Part shown: piece by piece, positions 1 through 8,958 of the stretch | Position numbering within the stretch: the first letter of the stretch is position 1 | Layout of the letters: each line of letters opens with the position of its first letter | Origin: CAZEHJ01 sp964512485 | GTDB taxonomy: Bacteria; Bacteroidota; Rhodothermia; Rhodothermales; UBA10348 | Length of the DNA stretch: 54,120 bases | NCBI GenBank assembly: GCA_964512485.1 | Contig: CAZEHJ010000017.1 | Location: 1-54,120, forward strand | Direction: 5' to 3' | Position numbers and translations under genes: made by a program | Notes under the pieces: model-generated | The model's database searches: none | Told to the model about the DNA's origin: nothing | Seen by the model: only the letters and a program-made list of their open reading frames with translations

Positions 1-943
1 GAATTCTCCCGGGCCACGACATCATGTAGGGGACACGGTTTCCGCCTTCGAGGGCTGTTCCTTTCGCGCCGCGTAGCGGCGCGTTCAATGAGCCGTTATA
101 GGGCATAGCTCCGCCGTTGTCATTGGCGAAAAACACAAGCGTGTTGTCGCGCAATCCAAGGACATCCAGCGTCTCCATCACCTTGCCCACATTGTCGTCC
201 AGTGAGCGAACCATCGACGCATATTTGGCTCTGACTGCGGTTTCAAACCGGGGTTCGTCCTCAGCCAGATATCCCTCTTTCGCGTGCATGGGCGTATGCG
301 GCGTGGTGAAGGAAAGGAAAAGGAAGAAGGGTTCATCTCGATGGCGGGCAATGAAATCCACCGCCTGGTCACCAAACTCATCCGTCAGGTAATCGAGGGA
401 ATCCGGGTGGACCGGCTCCATTCCATTTTCAATGGTTGGGTTGCTGCCCGTGAAATACGGTCCACTGCCCTTGCGCATGCCGAAGAACTCATCGAAGCCG
501 CGCTTTGTGGGGTGAAAATGATCTTCCAGGCCGAGGTGCCATTTTCCGACCAGACCGGTTGCATACCCGGCTTCGGAGAGAAGGTCTGCTATGGTTTTCT
601 CGCTCAGGGGTAAGCCACGAGCCGAATCAGGGACGGCTGCATCCCGCTTTCCAGGCAGATTCAGCTCGTGTCCGAATCGTTGCTGATACCTCCCCGTAAG
701 CATGCCGGCTCTGGACGGCGAGCACACCGAAGCAGTCACGTAACCACTCGTGAACATGGTTCCGGAGGAAGCCAACCGGTCCAGATAGGGAGTACGCATT
801 TCCTGGCTGCCCTGAAAACCGAAATCAACATATCCAGCGTCGTCTGAAAACAGAATGATCAGATTCGGACGCTCAACCGGACTTGAGCAGGACAGCAAGA
901 GAAGAACGAGGAAGGTCGGGGCAAATCGCACAGACAACACCAT
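1..943 (-). CDS. Sulfatase family lipoprotein (arylsulfatase-like), 3' end cut by the window
   Basis: Reading the minus strand from an ATG at 943 gives 314 codons open to the window edge. Residues 1-19 form a lipoprotein signal with lipobox LLLSC (lipidated Cys19). The sulfatase fold begins at about residue 26 (RPNLIILFSDDAGY), with the metal-binding Asp pair at 34-35. The formylglycine signature CSPSRAG starts at Cys74, the residue that would be converted by a formylglycine-generating enzyme or anSME. GKWHLG is at 133-138, and TTPH and NDNGG motifs follow, as in type I sulfatases. Expected role: hydrolysis of sulfate esters, for instance on algal polysaccharides, outside the cytoplasm; the substrate cannot be read. 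It is divergent from the HmuY-like gene (127 bases between starts). The missing part is the C-terminal third or so. Confidence 0.93.
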   Translation of the reverse strand, partial: MVLSVRFAPTFLVLLLLSCSSPVERPNLIILFSDDAGYVDFGFQGSQEMRTPYLDRLASSGTMFTSGYVTASVCSPSRAGMLTGRYQQRFGHELNLPGKRDAAVPDSARGLPLSEKTIADLLSEAGYATGLVGKWHLGLEDHFHPTKRGFDEFFGMRKGSGPYFTGSNPTIENGMEPVHPDSLDYLTDEFGDQAVDFIARHRDEPFFLFLSFTTPHTPMHAKEGYLAEDEPRFETAVRAKYASMVRSLDDNVGKVMETLDVLGLRDNTLVFFANDNGGAMPYNGSLNAPLRGAKGTALEGGNRVPYMMSWPGRI

Positions 944-1069
944 TATTTGTCATTCAGATGCAATGTTCACGGTTTTTGGCTTTCCAATCAAGCTCTTTTG
1001 CGGGAAATTGTGGCATTGATCGTCCTAGATCCTACGGGGATCTTCAGAAAAGGAATCAGGAGGGAACTG

Positions 1070-1594
1070 ATGCGCAAATTATTGATGTTCGCAATCATGG
1101 CCACTTTAACCAGCTCGGCTGCGCTGGGACAGGAACTGGTTGAAGCTTATGCTACAAATGTTGATGCCTCGGGAGAAGAGTACGTTTACTACAATCTCAC
1201 TGAAAACAGGCTAGCTACTGAACGGGAGGCCGACTTCGGGGCGTGGGATATCGCTTTCCAGGGCACCAATGTGCAGGTCAACGGAGCTTCTCAGTTGATG
1301 GCAGTCGGATATGACGCTGTCACAGACGCACCGGCAGACGGCTACGCAGAAGGGGAGGATGGCATTACCAGCCTGCCGACCGAAGCAGAATCACGCTGGT
1401 TCGACTATGATTTCACCAATCACGTCGTTACGCCGATTCCAGAACGCACGATTGTGTTCAAGACGCGCGATGGACACTGGGCGAAGCTTCACATTTCGGA
1501 ATACTATAAAACCGTTTTCGGATCGGAGCCCGAACCGAGGATGTATTCGTTCAAGTTTGCCATCCAGACAGATGGTTCAACCAGGCTGAATTAG
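1070..1594 (+). CDS. HmuY-like secreted protein
   Basis: A 174-residue protein with a cleavable signal peptide (residues 1-20, cleavage near ALG-Q). The body carries the HmuY family pattern: an early YYNL strand, the AWDIAFQGTNVQVNG block, and late TRDGHWAKLHI and YSFKFAIQ strands. HmuY of Porphyromonas is a haem-binding, surface-associated protein; the residues here do not establish haem binding. The ATG at 1070 was chosen because it directly precedes the signal peptide and follows an AGGAGGG-like ribosome site at about 1058-1064; an in-frame ATG at 947 would add 41 residues before the signal. No TonB receptor or haem transport gene is adjacent, which is unusual for this family. The stop lies 1 base before the convergent permease stop. 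Confidence 0.8.
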   Translation: MRKLLMFAIMATLTSSAALGQELVEAYATNVDASGEEYVYYNLTENRLATEREADFGAWDIAFQGTNVQVNGASQLMAVGYDAVTDAPADGYAEGEDGITSLPTEAESRWFDYDFTNHVVTPIPERTIVFKTRDGHWAKLHISEYYKTVFGSEPEPRMYSFKFAIQTDGSTRLN

Positions 1595-1595
1595 C

Positions 1596-4013
1596 TCATT
1601 CGTATCGAATAGCATTGGCTGGATTCATCATCGCGGCGCTCCAGGCCTGGCTTAACACGGTCACCACCGCAATGGCAAGGGCCACGAGCGATGCTCCTAC
1701 GAGCATTACAGGGTCCACTTCTACGCTATAAGCGAAGCTGCCCAGCCATTTGGATGATGCGATCCAGGCCAGTGGCCATGCAACAATGTTGGCTACAAGA
1801 ACCCACTTGGCGAAGTCGAAAACGAGAAGTCTGATTATGGAGGGAGAGGAGGCACCCAACACCTTCCGTACCCCGATCTCCTTGATTCGCTGGGACGTCG
1901 TGTAACTGGCCAGACCAAACAGCCCGAGACACGCGATGAAGATTGCCAGGGCTGAAAAAATCTTGACGATGAGGCCGGTAGTCTGATCTCTGGAATATAT
2001 CTGCTGGAATTCCTCGTCCAGGAATGAGTAGGTAAATGGATAGTCAGGATAAACGCTCGCCCATACTTCTTTGGCCGTATCGAGAGCATCTGGAACCCGT
2101 CCTGGCAGGACTCGGGCAATTATGGTCGACCCGGGATTGCTGGCCAGAGGAAATACGACGAGAGGCTCAATATTCTGGTGGATGCCCGCGAAATGGAAGT
2201 CATCAACCACACCGATCACCTGAGATCCAACACTGTCCTGCTGGCCGAAGTAGATCCGGCGTTCAGTAGGATTGTCCCATCCCAGTTGCTGAACGGCCGT
2301 TTCGTTGATCATGACAACACCGTTCTCGTCAGCCGGGCGATCGGGATCAAAGTTTCTTCCTTCTGCCACATCGATACCCAGAGTCGGAAATGATTCGGGA
2401 GTCACCTGCATCGCACTCCAGATCCAGATGTCTTCGTCGGAGACTCCTTCCGGACGAAGTCCCGTACGCCCAAAGGTGCGCCCGGGTACACTTCCGGTTG
2501 CAGAAACCGCCGAAAAAGCGGAATGAGTCTCGAGTTCGTCCAGAAACAGTTGCTGATCCTGAGACATGGTCTGATCCACCATGTCAAATACAAGAACCTG
2601 CTCCCGATCGTATCCCATATCCCGATTCTGGATGTAGTCGAGTTGCTTCTGGACCATCCCGGTGGCTCCAATCAGGGCGATGGAAAGGGCAAACTGAAAC
2701 ACCACCAACCCGATTCTGATGTTTTGTCCGGCTCGACTTCCCTTGAAAGAGCCTTTCAGAACGGAAATTGGTTTGAACTGTGCGAGGGCGAAGGCCGGGT
2801 AGAGTCCTGCAAGTACTCCAACGGCGAGGACCATGGCAATGGCAAAACTACCCAGAAGAAGCGCGTTCTGACCGGTCAAAGCCAGTTGCGCACCGGTGAT
2901 GGAGTTAAGCACCGGAAGTGAGACCCAGGCGAGAACCACGGATAACGTCAGAGCAGTGAACGAAGTCAGTACGGACTCGCTCAAAAATTGAGTGATGAGC
3001 TGACGGTGGGTCGATCCGGCCACCTTTCTCATGCCAACTTCCCTGGCTCGATCGGTACTTCGCGCAGTCGACAGATTGAGATAATTGACAATCGCGATCA
3101 GAAGAATCAACATAGCAATGGCGCCGAACACTACGACTGTACTTCGATCCCCTTTGTTCTGAACGGGATCAAAAATCACGTCCGTCGATCCGAGATGGAC
3201 GTCGTTCAGGGGCTGCAACGTGATCTCGAAATTCTCCCGGACTCCGTTGTCGCGGGTAAACTGGGTGATTCTATCATCCATCCCTTCAATAGTGGTACCG
3301 GACGCCAGCCGGGCGTAGGTAGGCATAGCTACCATGTTCCAGGATTCTATCCAGATGGGATTCGTAGAACCTTCTGGCTGATTGGCCCGCGCCTGAGCGG
3401 CAACGGTTTCCATGGTACCGAGCGCATCAAAATCCAGATGAGTGTTGGCAGGCAAATCCTGGAGAACGCCGGTCACCGTAAAATTCGTACCTGATCCGTC
3501 AGTCAGACTCTGTCCCAGCGGGTCCTCATCTCCAAAGATGTTTCTCGCAAGAGTCTCAGTCAATATGAGACTGTATGGATTTCGCAGGGCGGTTGTGCGG
3601 TCGCCGCTTACAAACGGAAAGTCGAAGAACTCGAAGAAATTCGTATCGGCGTTGCGCAGGCGCTCCGCGTAAATGGGCTCGTCTTCACCGAGGCGAAGCA
3701 ATGTTTGATTTGCGAAGGTCAGCCTCAGCGCTGCTTCCACTTCCGGAAACGCATCTGCCAGATTCGCGCCCACCGCGGGCTGCGTAATTCCTACACGCTG
3801 GTTGTTCGTGCCCAGCGCCTTGTCGATGGTCAGGACGCGATACACATCCGATCCAGCCGGATGCATCTCTTCGAAAGAGGTTTCCCGGTTTATGAACATC
3901 AATATCAGCATACAAGCCGCCATGCCGGCGGCGAGACCGAAGATGTTTATGAACGCATAAACGGGCTGACGGCGGATATTTCGCCAGAAGATCTTTACGT
4001 GATTGGACAGCAT
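1596..4013 (-). CDS. ABC transporter permease, MacB/FtsX type with two FtsX domains
   Basis: An 805-residue inner-membrane protein in the duplicated layout common in Bacteroidota: first membrane segment at about 18-38, a periplasmic MacB-PCD-like region to about 280, an FtsX domain at about 290-410 (REVGMRKVAGS), another membrane segment near 435, a second periplasmic region, and a second FtsX domain from about 680 to the end (KEIGVRKVLGAS). These proteins pair with a LolD/MacB-type ATPase, but no ATPase gene is adjacent. The ATG at 4013 matches the family N-terminus (MLSNHVKIFWRNIRR); a GTG at 4061 in the same frame would add 16 residues. Substrate unknown: lipoprotein or peptide export, or envelope stress functions, are typical for the family. 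Confidence 0.9.
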   Translation of the reverse strand: MLSNHVKIFWRNIRRQPVYAFINIFGLAAGMAACMLILMFINRETSFEEMHPAGSDVYRVLTIDKALGTNNQRVGITQPAVGANLADAFPEVEAALRLTFANQTLLRLGEDEPIYAERLRNADTNFFEFFDFPFVSGDRTTALRNPYSLILTETLARNIFGDEDPLGQSLTDGSGTNFTVTGVLQDLPANTHLDFDALGTMETVAAQARANQPEGSTNPIWIESWNMVAMPTYARLASGTTIEGMDDRITQFTRDNGVRENFEITLQPLNDVHLGSTDVIFDPVQNKGDRSTVVVFGAIAMLILLIAIVNYLNLSTARSTDRAREVGMRKVAGSTHRQLITQFLSESVLTSFTALTLSVVLAWVSLPVLNSITGAQLALTGQNALLLGSFAIAMVLAVGVLAGLYPAFALAQFKPISVLKGSFKGSRAGQNIRIGLVVFQFALSIALIGATGMVQKQLDYIQNRDMGYDREQVLVFDMVDQTMSQDQQLFLDELETHSAFSAVSATGSVPGRTFGRTGLRPEGVSDEDIWIWSAMQVTPESFPTLGIDVAEGRNFDPDRPADENGVVMINETAVQQLGWDNPTERRIYFGQQDSVGSQVIGVVDDFHFAGIHQNIEPLVVFPLASNPGSTIIARVLPGRVPDALDTAKEVWASVYPDYPFTYSFLDEEFQQIYSRDQTTGLIVKIFSALAIFIACLGLFGLASYTTSQRIKEIGVRKVLGASSPSIIRLLVFDFAKWVLVANIVAWPLAWIASSKWLGSFAYSVEVDPVMLVGASLVALAIAVVTVLSQAWSAAMMNPANAIRYE

Positions 4014-4128
4014 GGACGGTCTGGATAAATGAACTTTCCCGATATAACGCACATAAGGCACATTAATTGCCCCACATGTGCACTAACCAGACACAGAATT
4101 CAACCGGAAAGTTGCGTTCGTCAAGAAA

Positions 4129-5784
4129 TTATCTGAGCCCCGCTAATGCGCGAATTTCTGAGTCGTCGCCATTGATTTCCCAGTTGATCAAGGAGACGGG
4201 AATGACATCGGACGAATTCATGTCGTCAAAAAACTGATACAGTGTGAAATCATCGCCCCGTTGGCGAGCATACTCTGCCAGCATGTATTCCACTTCGATC
4301 TTGCCGATCACGTAGCTCGTGCCATAGGCCGGCTGACGCAGGTAAAATGCCTGCTCGTGTTGGATCGTGGATCCATCCCACGGCAGGTATCCCCTTGGAG
4401 TCCATTTGTCCGCGAATTTTGTGGCCTCTTCATGAGTCATCATGTTGGCGTGTTGATATAAACCACCGAGGGCGCGCGCCGCTCGCTGAGCCAAGAGAAT
4501 CCAAACGAGTTCGCGTCCTTGCGGCCGATTGTCGAACAGTCCGGCATGCATCATCATCTCTTCCATACCCGTCGCCAGACCTTCGGCGCGGCCGTCAAAT
4601 GCATTGTACCACAGCGGGCTGGAGCGAATAGGAGAAGGATGCGGCTCGTCGCGCTGGCGCGCCAGATCGATCCAGTGGTAGTGGTGTGTACGCATGGCTA
4701 CTTCATCTCTGTAGCCAACTTCGGAAAAGAAGCCTCTCAGTTCGTCAGGGCCTGATACAGGCGAATAGCGACCGATACGTTCTCGAAGGGCCAGCTCCAT
4801 GTAATCCTTCATGGGAAGAATCTCTTCTTCCTCCAGGAAGGCCATGTACTCATCTACGGCAGCATTGAGTCTTCGATCGTATTGAGCTGGCGTGCTGATA
4901 CGCTCCAGGTCTGGCAGGTCGCGGTTGCGGTTTTCCTCGAGTCTCAGCGCCGCGTGCGCCCGGGCCAGTTCACGCTTGATAAGCAGCTCTTCTTCTTCCC
5001 ACGTCAGATTGATGTAGTGAATGTTCTTGAGAGCCCACGTGATGTTGTCTTTACCTACGCCCGAAGGACCCGTTTTCGAGTCCGCCTGAGCGTCCAACCA
5101 GTCGGCAAAACTGTCACTCGCCGAGACAGCTTCTTGGGCTGCTTCGGCAATTTGAGGGCGATCATCCGCCATTCGCTCCGCATAGCTGGAGAGTGAACTG
5201 GATTGCTCCCTGATGGCTTTCGTTCCCTGAATCCAGAGTTCTCGAGCATTTCCGGTGAGATTGTTTCGCGCCGCAGCGTAGAGCGCCGGCATGATGGACA
5301 GTCCTTCTTCGATATGCGCCGCATCATCGTCTGAAAGCGGGTATGAGTAGTATCCGACCTCCAGCGAACCTTCGATCATTGGCGCTTCGCGCGAGGGGAC
5401 ATCGGTCTGGCTGGGGTAAAAATAGACGTAATAGGCCGGATCCCGCTCCCAAGGCTTCAGCACTTCGTGGTCATACTGCAATCCGTTTACTTCTGCCCGG
5501 ACAAGATGCCAATCGACCTGTTGGGAGACGGGCCAATCTGCAACTTCGAAGCTTTCGAGTGTGGCACGCCAGGACGGGAGTTTTGCACGCTGGCTTGAAA
5601 TGGCTTCTGCAGAAAAATCAGGCACGCCATCGACACGCGGAGGAGCCCTGAATTCGCGCCAGGCCTCGAAAAAGGAGGCCAGGTCGTCCCATGAATCGGT
5701 TGGATGATCAATTTGGTTGACGGCGGGAGCACAAGAACCCAATAAAATGGCACTGGCCAGAAGGAGGGAGAGGCGGATTTTCAT
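4129..5784 (-). CDS. DUF885-like lipoprotein, probably without the usual metal site
   Basis: A 551-residue protein starting with a lipoprotein signal (LLGSC, Cys18). The C-terminal part follows the DUF885 pattern: a YNAFDGRAEGLATGMEE segment in place of the usual EGWALYAE, then HEQAFYLRQPAYGTSYVIGK, then a FHdalL-type tail seen here as LYQFFDDMNSSDVIPVSLI. DUF885 proteins are thought to be metallo-carboxypeptidase-like. The HE..PGH metal motif normally upstream of the EGWALYAE block is replaced by HHYHWIDLARQR, so catalysis by the usual mechanism is doubtful. It is the last gene of a three-gene operon and overlaps the YdeI-like gene by 4 bases (ATGA). Confidence 0.75.
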   Translation of the reverse strand: MKIRLSLLLASAILLGSCAPAVNQIDHPTDSWDDLASFFEAWREFRAPPRVDGVPDFSAEAISSQRAKLPSWRATLESFEVADWPVSQQVDWHLVRAEVNGLQYDHEVLKPWERDPAYYVYFYPSQTDVPSREAPMIEGSLEVGYYSYPLSDDDAAHIEEGLSIMPALYAAARNNLTGNARELWIQGTKAIREQSSSLSSYAERMADDRPQIAEAAQEAVSASDSFADWLDAQADSKTGPSGVGKDNITWALKNIHYINLTWEEEELLIKRELARAHAALRLEENRNRDLPDLERISTPAQYDRRLNAAVDEYMAFLEEEEILPMKDYMELALRERIGRYSPVSGPDELRGFFSEVGYRDEVAMRTHHYHWIDLARQRDEPHPSPIRSSPLWYNAFDGRAEGLATGMEEMMMHAGLFDNRPQGRELVWILLAQRAARALGGLYQHANMMTHEEATKFADKWTPRGYLPWDGSTIQHEQAFYLRQPAYGTSYVIGKIEVEYMLAEYARQRGDDFTLYQFFDDMNSSDVIPVSLINWEINGDDSEIRALAGLR

Positions 5785-6296
5785 GGCGTTGATGGACTGT
5801 TTGGTGGTGTATCGCCGTGCAGAGTATAGGTACGCAGTTTGTGGGCCATTTCCAGGGAGCGCTTAACACGGGTCTCCGTTCGTTTGGCTTGCGTAATGTA
5901 CATGGAGACCGATCGCTGTTTTCCAGGAGTAAATCCGTAGAAGCGCTCAGCGGCTTCGGGATCCTGATCAAGTACTTCCTTGAATTCGGGAGGCAATTCA
6001 ATCGTATTCGGATTGGGATCCGAATGCAGCTCGGCAATCACAACATCGCCGGGCTTAGTACCGAGGTTTCTCAGCACCGTCATTCCCAGGACAAGAAAGT
6101 ATTCGCCGTCTCTGGTTACGTGGATGGCACGATTCTCTTCCTTTGAGTTGAGCGTTAGGATGACCCGCTTTGTACCACTCTTCATCAGCTGTTCCGCGAT
6201 ATCAGGTGGAACCGGCAGGTAGTGATAGGCCATGTGACCTTCAGCTTGTCGCTTCAGAATCGGGGCCGGAAAATCATATGACGGAGCAGGCGGCAT
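5781..6296 (-). CDS. DUF1905/YdeI (OmdA-like) domain protein
   Basis: A 171-residue soluble protein. After about 20 N-terminal residues it shows the DUF1905 beta-barrel pattern (GTKRVILTLNS, YFLVLGMTVLRNLG, GDVVIAEL), then a YdeI/OmpD-associated helical tail with PPEFKEVLDQDPEAAERF and a TPGKQRS motif, followed by KRTETRVKRS. The function of the family is not established; members have been linked to antibiotic tolerance and envelope stress. It sits 2 bases after the S1/P1 nuclease stop and overlaps the DUF885-like start by 4 bases, so co-translation is likely. An internal ATG at 6233 (MAYHYLPV) is an alternative start that would drop 21 residues of no recognised domain. Confidence 0.8.
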   Translation of the reverse strand: MPPAPSYDFPAPILKRQAEGHMAYHYLPVPPDIAEQLMKSGTKRVILTLNSKEENRAIHVTRDGEYFLVLGMTVLRNLGTKPGDVVIAELHSDPNPNTIELPPEFKEVLDQDPEAAERFYGFTPGKQRSVSMYITQAKRTETRVKRSLEMAHKLRTYTLHGDTPPNSPSTP

Positions 6297-6298
6297 GG

Positions 6299-7222
6299 TC
6301 AGCTTCCCAGAATACGATCGAGCTGGTCGGCCAGACGAACTCCAGCCTGCTTGATGCGCAGTTCGATGAGTGAGATGTGGCGATCGTAGTATTCCTGGCC
6401 TATTTCTCCGTCACCAATGTCGTATGCACTGTCACGAACGATGTCATAGGATTCTTTGGACCACGACGCAGGATCATCAGATGCCCACTCGGAACGATCA
6501 CGACTGGAGATTTCGAAATAGAGGTGAGATGCATATTGCATCCAGTCGAGTCCGCTGTGAGCGATCAATCCCCAATCCCACGCAGAGTGAAGGTTTGTCT
6601 CCTGATCGAAGAGGACGACACGCGTGTCGTTGCCGCCCCGGTCATCCGCATACCCTGCATGCAGAGGCTGGTGAATGTCCCCTATGAAATGCGAAAGGAA
6701 TTTTAACGCGTCAAGACGCCGTGCATCCGATTGGTCCGGGTCGGAGAGCACGTCCCTCGATTCGATGATGCCTTCGACGACGCAGAATGTGTCAGCGCAA
6801 TCTCGCTCGATAATAAAGGCGTCTGCGTCCCTCGGTAGATTCACGTAGTGCGCAGTAGACCATCGATCATATTGCTCCAGGCGCCCGCGAACATCATCGG
6901 CCCAGAGGCAACTCTCCATGAAGCGGTCATACTCTGAATCGTCTCCGAGCATCGTTTTGATGCGTGAGCGGGTCGATTCTTCCATTTCCCACCATGCAAT
7001 CATGCATACCATTTTGTGGGCATCCCATCCCCATATGGCCTCAACCGTGGCTTGATCAAGCGTAATGCCGGAATTGGTCTCGTGAGTATGAGTAGCGGAT
7101 GCGACGGGCCCGGCCGAAAGGGGCGAACTTATCAGCAAAGAAAAAAGGAGTGCAATCATGGACATTTGAAGTGGTGAAGGGATCAATCTAGTTCGGAGGC
7201 ACCAAGGCTTCAACATGTGCAT
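6299..7222 (-). CDS. S1/P1-type zinc nuclease, secreted
   Basis: A 307-residue member of the S1/P1 nuclease family, which cleaves single-stranded DNA, RNA and 3'-phosphates with a trinuclear zinc centre. Ligand motifs seen in order: WGWDAHK (Trp and His), LWADDVR, AHYVNLP, HFIGDIHQPLHAG with the GGND block, and NLHSAWDWGLI. A hydrophobic signal segment lies at about residues 20-38. In characterised family members the conserved Trp is the first mature residue and its amino group binds zinc; here about 25 residues, including THTH, separate the predicted signal cleavage region from that Trp. Start choice is uncertain: ATG 7222 has GAGAGG 11 bases upstream, while ATG 7165 would start at the signal peptide. 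First gene of a three-gene operon. Confidence 0.9.
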   Translation of the reverse strand: MHMLKPWCLRTRLIPSPLQMSMIALLFSLLISSPLSAGPVASATHTHETNSGITLDQATVEAIWGWDAHKMVCMIAWWEMEESTRSRIKTMLGDDSEYDRFMESCLWADDVRGRLEQYDRWSTAHYVNLPRDADAFIIERDCADTFCVVEGIIESRDVLSDPDQSDARRLDALKFLSHFIGDIHQPLHAGYADDRGGNDTRVVLFDQETNLHSAWDWGLIAHSGLDWMQYASHLYFEISSRDRSEWASDDPASWSKESYDIVRDSAYDIGDGEIGQEYYDRHISLIELRIKQAGVRLADQLDRILGS

Positions 7223-7261
7223 GCTTTATCTTGCCTCTCGTCAACTCATGGATATCCGAAT

Positions 7262-8011
7262 ATGGACTCCGAGCTACTGATTCTGATTCCACTTTTTCTG
7301 ATCATTTCCTTCTCCTATTCCTCTGTCGGGCTGGGAGGGGGGTCTTCGTATACCGCTGTATTGAGCATAGTTGGGCTGTCGCACCTGTTCATACCCACGA
7401 TTTCTCTTTCGATGAACGTCATCGTGACGGCGTCTGCGACATTTCAGTTTCTCAGACACGGTCACCTGAAGTGGCGCATCTTGCTTCCATTTGTTATCGC
7501 TTCTGTGCCAGCCGCTTATATCGGAGGGAGTCTGGAGATCAGTGAAACCGTCTTTCGCACAATTCTGCTGGTGAGCCTCATCATTGTCGCGGCCCGTATT
7601 TACCTGTGGAAGGATCCTGCATTTCGCTTGCCTGATTCGCGTCTGTTTCGAATTGGATTGTCCCTGTTTCTGGGCGGACTGCTGGGGTTCGTAGCGGGAA
7701 GCGTGGGTATTGGCGGAGGTATCTACCTGGTTCCGATCATCATAATAACCGGAATTGCAGATACGAAGACGGCGGCTGCAACAGGCGCGGCATTCATCTT
7801 GATCAATTCAATTGCAGGATTGGTGGCTCGTTCAGGATGGACGGAGATGCCGTGGGAATTGATCATTCCTCTGGGAGCGACAACGCTGATCGGCGGACTG
7901 GCCGGCTCGTATCTCGGCTCCTCCAAGTGGAAACCAAGGACGGTTCAAAAGCTCCTGGGCGTCATCATCCTTGTGGCCATCGCCCTGCTTGCTCAGAAGC
8001 TCATCGGTTGA
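7262..8011 (+). CDS. TauE/SafE family membrane exporter
   Basis: A 249-residue protein of about eight membrane segments with the two-repeat TauE/SafE layout. Each half carries a glycine-rich motif: VGLGGGSSYT near residues 19-28 and GSVGIGGGIYLVP near residues 142-154. Family members export sulfite, sulfoacetate or other organosulfur anions, or move them across the inner membrane; the substrate here is not readable. The ATG at 7262 was chosen because it starts immediately before the first membrane helix; an upstream in-frame start at 7217 would add 15 residues and overlap the divergent nuclease gene. The adjacent sulfatase (about 6 kb away) is not close enough to argue for a linked sulfur pathway. 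Confidence 0.88.
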   Translation: MDSELLILIPLFLIISFSYSSVGLGGGSSYTAVLSIVGLSHLFIPTISLSMNVIVTASATFQFLRHGHLKWRILLPFVIASVPAAYIGGSLEISETVFRTILLVSLIIVAARIYLWKDPAFRLPDSRLFRIGLSLFLGGLLGFVAGSVGIGGGIYLVPIIIITGIADTKTAAATGAAFILINSIAGLVARSGWTEMPWELIIPLGATTLIGGLAGSYLGSSKWKPRTVQKLLGVIILVAIALLAQKLIG

Positions 8012-8123
8012 TAAAAGCATCTTTTCAGCCTGAAATAGACACATTAGACGCGCTGTTCAAGATCGTTGGATTCGCAAGCTTGCCTCAAAACGTGACGGTC
8101 ATTCAACATGATCGTAGCACCAT

Positions 8124-8141
8124 TGTCACTCATCTGTGACA
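8124..8141. promoter_or_regulatory. Dyad TGTCAC-N6-GTGACA, possible operator
   Basis: A perfect 6+6 inverted repeat (TGTCAC TCATCT GTGACA), 76 bases before the YHYH gene start and the only clear dyad I see in the 206-base gap. Its size and 6-base spacer suit a dimeric regulator (CRP/FNR- or GntR-like). No regulator gene is adjacent, so the assignment is a guess from symmetry alone. Confidence 0.3.
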
Positions 8142-8217
8142 TCTTCATTTGCCAGGACCTGTAGAATTGTAGTGGTCATCCACACCAGATATCACACATT
8201 GTTTAGCAGGTACCGTC

Positions 8218-8958
8218 ATGAGACGTATAGAATACTTTGGACTGTTCGCAGTCCTTTTGTTGGCCGGTTGCAGCGGAACGGAATCATCGGCTGTTCAGGC
8301 CGACCTTCCGGAAGACGCACCGACGGCTTTCTCACAATTCCAGAATGACGTCAACGTCTTCGTTGAAGGAGATTATATCATCGTCGAATCGACAGGCGTC
8401 CCGAATCACGGCTCGCCATACTTCGATACCTCGAGCAGTCAGTACGAGTCGTACGACGGAGACAACACGCAATTTCAGCTGAACCCCAATCGGATTGCGA
8501 CCCAGAACCTCACCTTTCGCATTCCTCTGAATGCGACGGAGGCGTCCAGCAAAGAAGCGACCCCGCTGGGACCAATCGGTGTTTCTCTCAACGGCGTTCC
8601 TTTCTACAATCAGTATGCGGGTCCAAATCAGCCGCTCACGTTCGAGATCAACTCGTTTGATCAATACCTCGGGCATCCCCAGCAATTCGGTGGATATCAC
8701 TATCACATGGAGCCTGTCTATATCTCGGATATGGTTGGGAGGGAAGGCCTTTTGGGATTCCTGCTTGACGGTTTTCCTGTATACGGGCCGCGCGAGTCAG
8801 GTGAGAATGTGACCAATCAAGATTTGGACGCATATCACGGCCACGCGCATGCTACGCCTGACTACCCAGATGGCACGTACCACTATCACATTACTGCAGA
8901 GGATCCCTACATCAACGGCAATGGATTTTTTGGAGTTGCGGGGACGGTATCCCAGTGA
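8218..8958 (+). CDS. YHYH-domain lipoprotein
   Basis: A 246-residue lipoprotein (lipobox LLAGC, Cys18) with the YHYH domain. The defining histidine clusters are visible: GGYHYHMEP near 158-166, AYHGHAHATPDYPDG near 220-234 and TYHYHIT just after. The family is widespread, secreted and uncharacterised; the paired His clusters suggest metal binding. It is the first gene of an operon with a MORN-repeat protein (4-base GTGA overlap) and an SCO1-like protein, which makes copper or another redox metal a reasonable partner. That link is inference from context. Confidence 0.87.
   Translation: MRRIEYFGLFAVLLLAGCSGTESSAVQADLPEDAPTAFSQFQNDVNVFVEGDYIIVESTGVPNHGSPYFDTSSSQYESYDGDNTQFQLNPNRIATQNLTFRIPLNATEASSKEATPLGPIGVSLNGVPFYNQYAGPNQPLTFEINSFDQYLGHPQQFGGYHYHMEPVYISDMVGREGLLGFLLDGFPVYGPRESGENVTNQDLDAYHGHAHATPDYPDGTYHYHITAEDPYINGNGFFGVAGTVSQ

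Noticed and set aside
1..6. GAATTC at the very start, as a cloning or assembly junction
   Set aside because: It may be a cut-site boundary, but the sulfatase frame runs to the edge without a break, so nothing abnormal can be shown.
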